A stretch of 64,000 nucleotides of DNA from Podospora pseudocomata (taxonomy: Eukaryota > Ascomycota > Sordariomycetes > Sordariales > Podosporaceae): assembly GCF_035222375.1 (NCBI RefSeq), contig NC_085891.1:1488001-1552000 (forward strand), read 5' to 3'. This document shows, one piece after another, positions 11,676-23,683 of this stretch. The translations under genes were made by a program, and so were the position numbers. The stretch's first letter is position 1. Each line of letters begins with the position of its first letter. Under the pieces are notes generated by a model. It was not told the origin of the DNA. It did not search any database and saw nothing but the letters and a program-made list of their open reading frames with translations.

Positions 11676-13048
11676 TCACTTCTTTTTCCCGTTCTGCTGC
11701 TCCCCCTCATCCCCACTCCCCTCATCCTCACTCCTATCATCACTCGCCTCCCGATCCCTCACAAACCTATACGCAATCCTCACAATGAAAAACAACCAAA
11801 ACAGATTCAGCGCCTGCAAGCTCCCCAGCAAACCCCCCGTGATCCAAAACGCCAAGTCACACTTGTAGCTGCCCCCCTCCCAGTCCATGACATACGGCCC
11901 GACAGTCTTGAACTCATTAAACAAGCTAACCAAGATCTTCAAGTTCAAAAAATGCCTCAGGTAGATCCAAGAGCACATAAACAGGAAATAGTACGGTCCC
12001 GTGATCGGATGGTCGACATAATTCAGCGATTTGGAAGTGGCGAGGAAAAAGTCCGAAATGTCGTGCGTGATGTACACCGCAAGCCCCATATAGGTAAAGT
12101 GAAACCTGTAGCTCAGACCGATGAGCGCAAGCGAGACGATATGGTGGCCGACTAGTTCCTTAAAGTCCTTTCGTGGCTTCTCCATCCCAAGCAACAACAC
12201 AATCGCCTGCTGGGCCCAGTACGCCGCCTGGAAGAGATAATAAAATTTAAACGCCCCGTCGTGCGTCTTGTGCGGGTAACCTTCGTACATCCCCACGACA
12301 TCAAAGTACCAGATTGGCGTCCTCGACATGACCCACATGCCACACGGGCCCATGATGCCAAAGTAGAGCGCCGTGTACATCTGCTCCATGTATCTCGCCT
12401 GCTTCCCCCTCGACTTGAGCCCGACCCAGCGGGAGAGCGGGCGGAGGACCTCCTGCATGATGAACTCGCGCGTGAAGGAGAGGACGACGGTGTAAAAGGT
12501 CACAAAGGCGATATCCCAGAGCCCCTTGCCGTACTGGACGTGGGTCGCCCCCGGGGTTTCCGACAGGGGGAGTCTGTACGACAGGAACAAAAAGTGGGAG
12601 AGGGGGTTGGAGGAGGTAGGGTTGATTGCGTAGCCGAGGAGGAAGCAAGACAACAGGAACAAGGGGAGGACCCAAGTGTGTTTTACGCACGTGTGTTTGA
12701 CTCGGTGGAGGAGGGTGCGGGCTTTGCGGCGTTTGGAGGTGCGTTTTGTTGATGGGGGGGAGGGGGGTTCCTGAATGGGAACAGACACATCGTGAGTTAG
12801 TTTTGGTGTGGTGGTGTTTACCTTCGAAGCGGTCAGGAGAGAGCGAGCGATAAGAAAACACATACCTTGGAGTGGGCTCCCTGGATGTGCGCAATGCTCG
12901 TAGCAAGCGACGGCGAGCCGGTGTCGCCCACTTTCAAGTCATCTCCCAAGATGCTCGCTTTTCTCGTCCTCCTTCGCGTCGCCGTCGCGCTCTCGGTGGT
13001 GGTGGTGGTGCCGGGCAGAGGCGGGAAGGGCTCTGATCCCGTCGCCAT
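11676..13048 (-). CDS. Ceramide synthase (Lag1/Lac1 family, TLC domain)
   Basis: Integral ER protein that N-acylates sphingoid bases with fatty acyl-CoA to make (dihydro)ceramide. Two exons, 13048-12866 and 12770-11676, encode 425 residues. The ATG at 13048 sits in a good context (AAGATGG); no in-frame ATG precedes it. Residues 1-100 are a basic, low-complexity cytosolic tail. Six or more membrane segments follow. The Lag motif lies in the TLC domain: ELVGHHIVSLALIGLSYRFH, with the paired histidines, then YITHDISDFFLATSKSLNYV. The C-terminus is acidic and ends in lysines (GEQQNGKKK), compatible with ER retention. Filamentous fungi usually carry two or three paralogues (Lag1-, Lac1- and Bar1-type); the sequence alone does not tell me which this is. 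Codon choice moves from C-ending to G/T-ending along the gene. Confidence 0.93.
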
Positions 13049-14154
13049 CTTTGGTGGTTTTAGGTAAGGAAAGCTGTTCAGTTCTGTGTCGTAGGGCGCC
13101 ACAACGCGGCCGTTTTAATTGTTCGTTCGCGCGCCGGTTTGTGTCTCGGGTTGGGCAAGGAAGAAGAAAAAAAAGGTTTGGAATTGTCGGAGTCGGAGGC
13201 AAACAGCTCTCGAGCCAGCCAGCACAGCGCGCGGACTTGATTTCCGAGGGATTGGATGAGACGGGGGTTCAAAAAACTGCAGGGTTCCGCAGAAAAAAAG
13301 GCTTCGATTAGGTAATGGATCCCTGCTTGTGCCTGCTGACACTTCTAGACGCCGCCTCTAAGAAAAGTGGTTGCAGGTAGGTATGCGTGTAGGGACTGGC
13401 ACTGACTGTAAAGACCCAAATCCCCTTTGTTGATTGTTGACCTCAAGGATAAACAAAATGGTCAAATCAGTTCAAGACGCCGTGTCGCACAGCACGAACG
13501 AACTGACGCTGTTAAAAGTACACTGTGCAGTCGACGGGTCCGCGTTTTGAGAAACGGCCAATCGACGACGGACAACAACTGAACCCCTGATTTTAGGGGA
13601 CCGAGACCCACAGGTCAAGTGCGAGCCCCTTTTTTTGGAAGCCAGCTGCCGTTCTCGACCGAGTCTTTGGATACAGTGCTGACTGCTGTGTCAACAACTA
13701 AAAGTGTTATGAGAATCTAGAGCGTAGTAAGATCGTGCAACATAAGCTGACAGACCAGACACATGGAAGCGGCATGAATGGCAGAAATAACCGTACTTGA
13801 TTTTCCTTCACCAAAACCTCCCGTACAAGCTAAACGATAGATCTGACACCTTGCTGTAGCAGATCACATAAAACTGCTTTTCCCCCCGAAATAAACCACG
13901 TCCCAACTAAATAGACGAGAACGTAAGACCACTACTCGTGGTGTGATTCAAAATCCAAAACACTGTCGATATATCGACATCCCATGAGACCATCACTTTT
14001 TGTGGCATCCAAAAGCCCAATGAAACAAAACCCTCCAAAAACCCCTTTGAAAATGCTCCGTGAAATAATATGCGCGCCTGCTATGCCCATAAAAATACAC
14101 AACCACAGCCAAAACAATCGCCCAGTATCTTTTTCAGGTCACGTGTATAAACCT
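13049..14154. other. Intergenic, upstream of ceramide synthase
   Basis: This 1.1-kb stretch lies between the ceramide synthase start and the palH stop. It should hold the ceramide synthase promoter and leader at its left end and the palH 3' flank at its right. A 61-codon frame near 13932-14117 (-) has no recognisable similarity. I see no RNA gene or repeat. Confidence 0.5.
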
Positions 14155-16437
14155 TCATGAAGGAGCGCGGCCACCAGAATCAGGACCATTATCTGGGCCT
14201 GGTGTGGAATCAGAGTCCTGTGATGGGCCCCCTCCTTCAGGCCCTCCCAAGTGTCGACCAGAGGAAGGCTCTGTAGGTCTCACCGTGTCCGCAAATGATA
14301 TCTGAGTGCCACTCGGGGTAACTTGAGGTCTCGAACTTGTCAAGATCGAAGCCGAACGACCAACCAGAGTAGTAGGTGACGAATCATTGGTTGGTGACCT
14401 CAGATCCGAGACTGCACGAACTGGGGTTGTCGCTCGCTGGTATTGAAGCTCCTCATCTTCCAACAGTTGGGCGAGAGCAGCCCCTCGGCGAGGTGGTGCT
14501 GGAATGACCGTCACAGGCAGACTATCCGTGTCTGGAGCTGGCCGGAACTTCTCCCGCAACCGCTCAGCCTGATTTGCTGTGAACTCTTCAAATCGGCCGC
14601 GGATGTCCCACTTCCCTTCCTCTCTTGGCGACTTCTTCTCCTCAGACGAGACGGCATTCTCCTCATCACTCCGCCGACTTCGCTTAAAAGAGAAGCTCGG
14701 TGTGAGGGTCTGCCATCTGCTGGACCCACCTCCCTGTGGCCCTTGGCCTTCATCTGCTGGTCTCCGGGGTGGTTCAGTCCGATGAGTGCTTCTACCATCG
14801 CTACTTCGGCTTGACGATGTGCTGGCTGTGCGTGATAGGGCACTTGTGTTGTGTGGCGGCGGCGGTGTGGCTTGCGATGCCGAGTCTGTGTTTTGGTGGT
14901 AACGAACTGCGTACACCGTGCTCGCAGCGCTCGCAGTGTCTGTCCGACTGATGGGTGTTGCTGTCGGCGCTGGTCTTGCTGGCCAAAGCGGTGGTTGCAA
15001 AGATCGTACTCGGTCATGATCCGATGGCTGTGGTGTCGTTTGCGTTGTTGTTTGGTCAGCTGGATCTTGATCCTTCTTTGGTCTCAGCCGAGACCTGTAC
15101 TTGGCCTTCATGGCGATTACCGAGGGCCATGTATTTCCTCGCTCTCCTTGGGTGACTGCTTTTTCCTTTGGTGGATTCTCGACGTACATCTCCTTATCCC
15201 CGCCATCACTGCCACTCCCTTTTCTTCTGCGGCGAGCACGACCGTCAGAAGTCGTGACATCGAGCATCTCGTCTCCGTCAAACACCTCTCTTCCGAGAAT
15301 ACCGTCTCGTTTCTCTTCCCGTTCCAAAGCTTCGATTCTTTCCACCCACTCCCAGACAACTACACTAGCGGCAGCCGCTCCCACCCATCTGACGTACTCC
15401 CCCCAGCCGGTGAAGTCTGGCTTTGCTATATCCAGAATAAAAAAGACCACGGGAATAAGTACCGACATCAATGACAGGGCTGCCATGAGACACATGTTCT
15501 TCATCTGCGGATGATAGAAGGCATATCGCTTCTTCATCAGTGAGTAGTAAACCACCCAGGCGGCGTACAGCACCCCGAGAGCAAGCGTGAAGAGGTAGCT
15601 GAGTGCTGGGATGGCATCGGAAAAGGAGCCGGGCCGGTTCGAGCCCGTCTGGTCTGTATATCGAAAGCTGTTGAGAGATTGGAAGATGACGTCGAGCGTG
15701 ATTAGCGCAAAGGCGGTCCACTTGATGATCACCTTTTCTCGCTGGCGGGGAAAGAGGCGAATGAGAGTTTGGGCTTGTGCAAGCCACAGAAACGTGTTGG
15801 AGACAATTCGGATTGCTTTTAGCTCGTTGCCACCCAAAACCTCCTCCTGCAACGCCTTCGCATTCTGAATCTGATAAATATATTGCTCCTCAGCAGCCTG
15901 AAAGGTCGCAGCAGACGCAATGGTGAGTGAGATAACGACAGACAGAGCCGCCACTTTTTGGAACCACGGTCTGCCTCCAATCGTCGGCCCCGATCCGCTG
16001 TGAGTGAATCCTCGTCGACCAAGAACAACAACTCCACCATCTAGGAAAGATCGTGGCGTGACGAATAACATGATAACAAGCATATACGCAACTACTGTCG
16101 TCGCCGCAAGCGCATAGCACTGAGGAAAGGTTGACGCATAAAAGGGATCGCGAAAGTCGGAATATGTCCATCCATCGTCGTCTGGCATTGCCCCTACATT
16201 CGGATCGAGCTCGACTGAACCACCGCCAGCGTTGGCAATGATGGCTGGTGGAGTGACTGGTGTGCATAGTGGCCGGAAAGCGGCCGAGGCTGTGAGGGTA
16301 ACAACATCGCCATTTGGCATGGACAGAATACCGCCGACCGGGAGATTGAGAGCACCGCAATTGCGACCTTTGGATACTAACGGCGCGTCGGTGGGCACGG
16401 GGCCCGCGTTACCGGGAAATAGCTGGCGGGCTTCCAT
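14155..16437 (-). CDS. palH: pH-response sensor PalH/Rim21
   Basis: Plasma-membrane sensor of the Pal/Rim ambient-pH pathway. At alkaline pH it acts through the arrestin PalF and the ESCRT-linked Pal proteins to trigger proteolysis of the transcription factor PacC. A single exon encodes 760 residues. The N-terminus (MEARQLFPGN, then CGALNLPVGGILS) matches PalH proteins. An extracellular segment is followed by seven hydrophobic helices between about residues 105 and 365 (YALAATTVVAYMLVIMLFV, then VAALSVVISLTIASAATF, ending YVRWVGAAAASVVVWEWVER). The C-terminal 390 residues form a Ser/Pro/Arg-rich cytosolic tail, where PalF binding and phosphorylation map in known homologues. The length is typical. 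The gene has no partner from the pathway nearby, as is usual in fungi. Confidence 0.92.
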   Translation of the reverse strand: MEARQLFPGNAGPVPTDAPLVSKGRNCGALNLPVGGILSMPNGDVVTLTASAAFRPLCTPVTPPAIIANAGGGSVELDPNVGAMPDDDGWTYSDFRDPFYASTFPQCYALAATTVVAYMLVIMLFVTPRSFLDGGVVVLGRRGFTHSGSGPTIGGRPWFQKVAALSVVISLTIASAATFQAAEEQYIYQIQNAKALQEEVLGGNELKAIRIVSNTFLWLAQAQTLIRLFPRQREKVIIKWTAFALITLDVIFQSLNSFRYTDQTGSNRPGSFSDAIPALSYLFTLALGVLYAAWVVYYSLMKKRYAFYHPQMKNMCLMAALSLMSVLIPVVFFILDIAKPDFTGWGEYVRWVGAAAASVVVWEWVERIEALEREEKRDGILGREVFDGDEMLDVTTSDGRARRRRKGSGSDGGDKEMYVENPPKEKAVTQGERGNTWPSVIAMKAKYRSRLRPKKDQDPADQTTTQTTPQPSDHDRVRSLQPPLWPARPAPTATPISRTDTASAASTVYAVRYHQNTDSASQATPPPPHNTSALSRTASTSSSRSSDGRSTHRTEPPRRPADEGQGPQGGGSSRWQTLTPSFSFKRSRRSDEENAVSSEEKKSPREEGKWDIRGRFEEFTANQAERLREKFRPAPDTDSLPVTVIPAPPRRGAALAQLLEDEELQYQRATTPVRAVSDLRSPTNDSSPTTLVGRSASILTSSRPQVTPSGTQISFADTVRPTEPSSGRHLGGPEGGGPSQDSDSTPGPDNGPDSGGRAPS

Positions 16438-19400
16438 GACGCTGATTGAGGGCGGCCTTCCGCCTAGTTTCTGTTATTGCCCAATCTCCATGGAATTAAT
16501 TCCTCGAATGAAGCAGTCGTCCTCTCGTCGCAGGAAGGCTGTGGGCGCGCAGCGACGAGTTGTCAGCAGCTCCGGGGGCGGAGAAGCCACACAACCGCGC
16601 GGGTGGCAGGTCGGGTCGTCGTCGGGTTTGGTTGCGTCGCAATGGTACTACAGGTGTCTAAGATTGATGAGCTGACAATCAGGATGCCGTCGCGATGTTT
16701 GGCGTGGGGGAGGCGATCGCAGAGAGGGCTGGGCGCCGAGAGATGCTCGCAGTCGGGAATCGACGGGTGGGCTTGGAGAGCGGGTGAAGGCAAAAAAACG
16801 CAACGGCAGCGTTGTTGTTTGTGGAGGTTGAAACGGCGGCTGGTCGTGTCTGGCGTCAAGTCTGTCGATTTTGTCGTCGCTCTGTCGTCCTGTCTCAACG
16901 GCCGGTCTCGAATACGTTTGAACTTTGAAAGTTTGATGGTGAAATGATTAATAGCCGGGAGTGTAGAAGGGATGGCCCTTCTCAACACTGCAAAATTGGC
17001 CTGGAGTAAAGAAGCGGAGATACCGTGCCTGGACTGATGAGAGCGCACTGTCCTGAGGGAGGTGACAAAGGGTCAGGTTGCGCTGGCAAATGAAAACTGG
17101 GGTGGTCGTGGTAGTGGTACTGTTGCCGCTAGCATTTCAGTGTTCAGCTGCCTTTCCAAGCGAAGTGCAAGCGCCTGCCCACCTCGGCCAGTCTCACCGC
17201 TCGAGGCCTATGAAAAGAGAGGATTCGAGCTGTTGCGAAACGAAGGGACAAATCTCAGTGTGACAAGTTGCTTGCTTGCTTGCTTCCTTTGTGCTCTCCT
17301 CACGATGCTACCATCAACAGCAATACCGGACGTTGTAAAGTGGTCTTGATTACTTCTCGACGCTTCTCCGTCTTCCGTAGACAAAATAGGGGTGCTGTTT
17401 AATTAGCGCTTATCACTGGATGGCTATAACCAAGCGGGGAAAAAACAAGCGGCCGGGCAGCACTCGCAGCACAACAACGCTCCTCCAGCGATCTGCCAGC
17501 TTTTTTCTGATCCCAGGCTCGCACTGTGTGTCTTGGGTGCATCTCAACGCGCAGCAGGGATTGACTGAAAATGTGGTCTGCCCAAGCACACCAAGCACGA
17601 CAAGATTGGGGCGCAGCGTGATTCTTCGTCACCCCAAATGAGCCATCCTGTTTTCCACAACAGGAATGTTACTTAGGTGGTCTTATTCTGACGAAGTGTT
17701 CCCTGGAGATACTGGGAGATACTGGGAGATACTGTGCTGCACAAGTTACACAAGTTGGTGTGGTCGGAAACTGTGGGAACCCTACACATCGGTTAGCTGG
17801 CTAGGACTTGGGACAGTAGTGAGTTTTCCCCGCTTCTCGCTCACGATGGTACCATCTTGAGGTCACCCTTCGCGTTCACACAACCCTTCTATTGCCTTCT
17901 TGTCCAGAACCATCTTGTGTGAATGTAAAATGCACGAGAACAGCTGCGGGGAAGCAACCCCTCTTGATTCCATTGATCAATCTGACTGTCCGCCAAGGGT
18001 TCCCGTCATTCTTGCCATGCTGTCATTGGTGACCTTGGCGAAGGCTTGTCTGTCGTGGAGAAGAAGCTTGGCGGCCCGAAGCCGATGACCCCCAGCTTCG
18101 GCATTCTTCGCCCGTCTAGAACTCCTGGGAGGCGTGAACTCAAACCGCAACGCCGGGAATAAGGTCATCATGGTCGTGGACCCTTTCCATCTGATATGGG
18201 CATTGCTTTGACCAGTGACACACCACTGTGCGCTTTCACTTCCTTCTTTTCTCTGAACCCCCTCTTCCGGATCGGCATCGTCCCACACCGCCACCAGAAT
18301 CCAGCCAGAATCCAAAGAGGAATGCCACATGTGAGCATCGGAATACCCAAACCAGGTGTTCCCAAGAAGTTCAGGATTCCTCTTTTGGATACCTTCGGCC
18401 GGCTGCTTACAGTCCATCTTCAACCAGCAGAGATCCAGCAGTGGTCACGTCGGCTGTGGTCCCGCATGTGCCGAAGCTGCAATGGTCCCATATTCCAAAG
18501 CGCTCACTGTGACGGTTCCCTACTGGCTGAGGTGAGATGTCTGATTACACTCATGTGCCACCACCAAATATAGCGCACTCGTCTTTGTATTGACCAACTG
18601 CATACTCTTCAAGCCAATTATCTGCCTTGAGCAAGGGACACGAGGCTGACCAACAGAGGCCGGGACGGGGAAACGGACTTTTCAGCCGGAATGTCCCTCA
18701 CTTCGACGGCGGTCGTCTGGTTCACCAGTTTGTCCGGCTGGTCGTCATCATGCCATCACCGCAGAGCGATTCATTCCACGTGTCTACCCTTCCGATTGCT
18801 GGCGTGCTGGCTTCCGAACATTGTGCCCCAACGTTGACCGAGATCGGGGTCCGTGGCCTTTCTGAGGCCATTGGGATGCCGTGCTGCCCTTCGTGATGGC
18901 ATTGGTATCGAAGGCTACTGTGACAAGGAAAGCCTTGCCGGACATTAGTCGAAGACATCATCACCTACTTTCTGTTAGCTGGAAGCTCAAGGGGTAGCCC
19001 ATAGCTCCACCTCGATATTCTTTAAGGAAAGTCCTGTTCCAGACGGATTGTTCGACGGCAGGTAAGGAGTCGCAAAATATGGCTGTCAAGTATCGTTAAT
19101 CTACAAGTCAATGCATTGATATAGGAATTGCTAGGAATTTTAACAGTTCATGGCGGGGCAGTTGAGGTGATGATGAAAGTGGGCATAGTCCACCCCGCAA
19201 TTTCGCAGTGGGGAAATCACCAGCAGCCGTCAGTGGTTCTGGGAACCAGCTGGCCAGGGCCTCCCTGCACGCCCAGCGTTTCATGTGCCCCAGGGCCATA
19301 AGACTTCCACTTTTTTTTTCTTTTCTTACTGCTTTTCTGGAATATCACGACAGAAGAAGGCATTGATATCGACGGTAACCACTAGCTAGTAGCTGCTATA

Positions 19401-20301
19401 TGTGGCAGCAAAAGAGAGTATAGTGCCGAAATAGAAGAATATCACAGCGTATAATTGAATCAACAATCTCTCTATGTGGTATAGAAACACTGTTTTTAAG
19501 GCAAGATCCTCGCGTGCCAGCTGGCGGAGCTCACGTCAAGCAATCGAGAATCAATGCCCATCCCCGTTCCTCTCCCATCTTCCCTCACGACATCATATCG
19601 TCCCCCTCGTCCTGCATTTGTCAATCAATCATCGACTTCTTGACTTTGGACGACACAAACCACCAGACAATTTCACCATCGTCAAAGTTTGGTAGCATCG
19701 GGCCTGTCGCGACACGGGCCATGATCGCCGTTTCACCCATGTCATTGCCTCCGTCCAGTGCTACGCAGCAGCTAACAGCCTCGGGCATTTGATCCATCTG
19801 ATCTCGCGATCAAGCCACAGCCGCAGGTCGAGGGTACTCAGGACACTGGCAGACGTCGGTTGAAGGCGCTCGATATCCCGCCATCCGGATACCATCTGGA
19901 TACTGATATCCATCTGATAGCGACTGATTAGCCATATCGAGAATTTGAGATTTGGGAATCCCAAACTCCCCATCTTGGCCCGGCGCCAAGCATTAAAATC
20001 ACCTACACTACCCATAGCCAAGGGCAAGGGGGCGCCTCGTCAGCCAGCCTTCCACCTTAGGGGGCCAGCCGCAGCCTGGGATTCTTCAGGGGTTTTCCGC
20101 CATCTCTCGAACTTGATCGGCCGACGGGAAGGGGAGCCTGCGACGGACGGCTGCATTTTTGCGGTTCTGCGATTTTGTCACTTTTCGCGGCGACACTTTG
20201 CGATCTTCCTGTATTCTCCAGGCGCCATCCCTGCTCTCCCGACAGGCTCAGGAACAGCAAAAGTTGGCATCGTCGCGCGGGCCACGGGCCAATTCGCCAA
20301 C
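16438..20301. other. Intergenic, 3.9 kb between palH and the Tea4-like gene
   Basis: I find no supportable gene. Frames of 60-150 codons exist (for example 17977-18423, minus) but none looks like a known protein. The stretch must contain the promoters of both divergent neighbours. It contains a short 10-bp tandem triplication (17705-17734). Its composition is mixed and not strikingly AT-rich, so heavily RIP-mutated transposon remains are not obvious. Confidence 0.5.
17705..17734. repeat. Three tandem copies of GGAGATACTG
   Basis: Three exact 10-bp copies follow each other without interruption. A smaller imperfect duplication (CACAAGTTA, CACAAGTTG) lies just downstream at about 17740-17757. 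Position upstream of both palH and the Tea4-like gene leaves its role open. Confidence 0.8.
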
Positions 20302-23300
20302 ATGACAAGGCCAGAGATTATTCGCGCTGGTATGTGCTGAGAGTTCTCTCATTTCGTCTGCCCCCATGATGCGCGCCGCTGTGGCCCGGTTCCCTGTGGC
20401 GCCCTGTCCAGGAGGCTAGGTAGGGGACCGGCTTGCTTTCTGTGCTGCCCTTCGTGCTCCCCCTCGTGCCTGTCTGTGCTTGTGCTTGTACAGAGCAGGA
20501 GTGGCAGCAACAGCAGCAGCAACAGCAGCAGCAGTAGTCGCACAGGAACAACTGTACGTCTCGGACCGTTTCTCTGACACACCTTGTCAACTTTCTAGAC
20601 ACCATCGACCTCCAAGCGCACGACAACCCTTCCGCTCCGCGACACGCCAGGCCGACCCCTGACGGCTCCCTCGCACCACACCAGGCCGAGACCTTGAGAG
20701 AAGTTGCGGCAGAAGCAGCAGAGGAGAACCACCGTAGCCCGCCCGGTCTGTGGAACAACGACGCCGACACCGACACCCTCTATTCCGTCTCCGACTCCCA
20801 GCAGAGCGGCGGTTACGGCACGAGGCACGACGACGCAGGCAGCATGCAGACGGGCACCCGGCAGGATGCGCTGGCGATTGCCCAGAACGGAGGCCATTCT
20901 GGCCACGAGGTCGATGAGGCGGTCATGGACGGCGAAACCGAGGTGGACGTGGACGACGACATGATGGACAGGATCTCGAGCTCCCCTTCAATTGAAGATG
21001 GTGGGTTGCCCTCTACCCTTCCAGCTTTTCCTTCTTCTTCTTGTTCGAGCGGTTCTGGACGTTTCTTGGTGCGCTGCTCATCGGATTTGTCTGTAATTGG
21101 TGATGCGAGGTCTTCTTCTCCGTACCTCGAAAGTCCTAATTACCTACCTCCGATGAGCACGGATGGGGAAACGGAACGCCACCAGGCGGTTCAACGCTCT
21201 TATTTTCTTTCGCCTGCACGTCGCCATCATCATCTGGACGGTGAGTTTGAACTACACGGCAGACCGGACACGCCGCAGCCAGCCACAACCTTTAGCCCCA
21301 CAAATCCCCTCAACTTTGATCCCCCCGAACATGAACTCCAGTCCGGTGCCGAAGAGGAAGTAGAATTACCGCAAGATATGAGGAGGTACAAGGCAACCCT
21401 CACCAGCGGGAAAAGCACCTGGCCGCCCACTCGCCATATCTCACACCGTTATGATGCCACTCCCGGATATCTTCCCTCTAGGGAGCCCGCCGACCAGGAC
21501 GCCTCTGACGACAGCTACTCGGATTTTCCTAACCTGACAGTTCCCTACCACAGCTCGGACGAAGATAATGATGATGATGATGGCGACTTTTCTGACTCGG
21601 AAGATCCTAGATTTGTCGACTCTGGTTGGGGCGGAGAGTGCTTACAAGAAGCAGAGGACATCGATTTCGAATTCGTATACGCCCTCCACACCTTTGTTGC
21701 CACGGTCGAAGGGCAAGCGAACGCAACCAAGGGTGATACCATGGTTCTTCTCGACGACAGCAACAGCTACTGGTGGCTGGTGCGTGTCGTGAAAGACAGC
21801 AGCATCGGTAAGTTGTCAGCGCTCGGCTTTCTGGTTGACGAAGTGCTCATGGGAAATCACAGGCTACCTCCCCGCCGAACATATCGAAACTCCCACCGAA
21901 CGGTTGGCTCGTTTGAACAAGCACCGGAACATAGATGTAAGTTGGAGAGGGAGCCGGTGGAAGGAGAGGGGTACTGACAAGAATTAGCTCTCCGCCACAA
22001 TGCTTGGTGATCAAACCGATAAAGTCCGGAATCCCATTAGATCTGCCATCAAGAGAAAGAAGGCCAAGACGGTCCAATTCGCACCGCCTACATTTGTGGA
22101 CTATTCTGATATCGACTACTCGAGCGAGGAAGAGGATGTGGCGGCCGAATACTTTGCCCAGGCCGCTCAACAAGGTCAAAAAACCCAGCAGGCTTCCGCT
22201 GCCGCGGACACGGAGGACGATTCGGCCAAGGTCGAACCATTGAAGCCCAGGACAACACAAAAGGATTCGAAGCCAGACGAGACCGACAACTCGGCGAAAC
22301 CACGGAGCTCTGAAGAAGGAGGAGAACTCAAGGTCGACGGGCCCAAGAAGACAAGCGACGGGACTGTCCGAGACTCGTTTTTCAAAGATGACACAGTCGA
22401 GACGAAGAAGATTACGCTTACGCCTAACCTGTTGCGGGATGATGATGGAACAAGGCTGTCGAGCGAATCCAAGGAGATGAGACAACGACCAAGCTTGGAT
22501 AGGTTGCTGGATAAGGACGGCTTGCTCGGCAAAGACGGCAAGAAAGGAAAGGATAAGAAGGAGAAGGATAAGAAGCCCAGTGCCATTCGAAGCTTTTTCT
22601 CTAGGAAGGACAAGGATAAGAAAGCCTCCCATGAGGACGAGGATCTCAGCAGAGACAGCCACGAAAGAGAGCCGGAGGAGGAGGAGGTATCGCAAGGGTC
22701 GCCAGAGAAAACAGGCCCCCAGAGGCAGCCAAGCAAGTTGCAAAAGCAGCAACCCCGGACGGAGCCATCGCCAACTAGGAAGCCTGGCTCTACTAGAGAA
22801 ACGGGCAATGGTGTTGACATCAAGGCATTCTTGTCGGAAAGCAAGGTCAACAATGTCGCCAACGTACCACCCGCCACGATGCGTTTGGTAGAAGCCAGCC
22901 CGAAGGGTTCTCCACAAGGCAGCCCGCAGACAAGTGGGAGACCTCAGAAGGCGACCAAGGCCAAGACTCGCATGGGACTTGACGACTTTGACTCTGATGA
23001 TGATGATCTGGATCCTCAGCCTGTCCAATCTCCACCTTCCCAAGACCCACGACGTCAACAACCACAACAGCAGAAACGTGCTGCTCCAAACAATACCAAT
23101 CCCTTCATCACTCAGCAACAAGCACAGCCAGCGTCGTTGGGCGGGCAGGCAGTTAGAGGTGCTCCCACACTTAATTCGCCACCTCAACAGCACGAGGAGA
23201 GGCTATCCGAGTCGCCTGTCCAGGTCTCGCCAGTCATGTCTAGCAACCCGCCGCCGTTGATGGTCGATACATCGAGCCAAGAGGAAGACCGGTCATCGCC

Positions 23301-23683
23301 AAGATCGACACCCTCACCAGAACTGATTGAGCACGAAGATGCGGATACGTCGGTCAACAAGGAGACCATCACGCCGTCCACTTCTTCCAGGTCATCGTGG
23401 AATGATACCAACCTCAGGGCCTTTTTCGATTCCGGTTCAGATATTCGGGACTTGCTGGTGGTGGTGTATGACAAGTCGAATGTCGATCCGGTATCTTCGG
23501 ACCACCCGGTGGCAAACGGTTTGTTCAGAGAACAGAATGCTAAGCTTGCTGAGATAACAACTGTAAGTATCTTCATCATTACTGAACTTTTGCAGGAACA
23601 TTGTATTAATCGTGTCACAGCAACTCGACAATATGCTCGGTGACTGGCTAGCCCGTAAGCAAAGGCTACGGGGAACAGTCTAA
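20302..23683 (+). CDS. SH3-domain cell-polarity factor, Tea4/TeaC/Bud14 family
   Basis: Adaptor that, in fission yeast (Tea4) and Aspergillus (TeaC), links microtubule plus-end markers to actin-based polar growth and recruits protein phosphatase 1. Five exons: 20302-20329, 20599-21807, 21863-21936, 21988-23562 and 23621-23683, giving 982 residues. The start (MTRPEIIRA-DTIDLQAHDN) crosses a 269-bp first intron. The N-terminal third is acidic and disordered. The SH3 domain lies at about residues 366-430 (FEFVYALHTFVATVEGQ, then WWLVRVVKDSSIG-YLPAEHIE). Directly after it, KTVQF (residues 464-468) is a good RVxF phosphatase-docking motif. The tail is low-complexity and charged, ending GDWLARKQRLRGTV. 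Part of exon 2 near 21000 is serine-rich and less conserved in feel, so an extra intron there cannot be excluded. Confidence 0.87.
20505..20534. repeat. CAG/CAA triplet run inside intron 1
   Basis: About ten glutamine-type triplets lie within the 269-bp first intron of the Tea4-like gene. They would code for polyglutamine if translated, but the exon 1 to exon 2 junction I inferred removes them. Intron retention would make this relevant. Confidence 0.7.
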
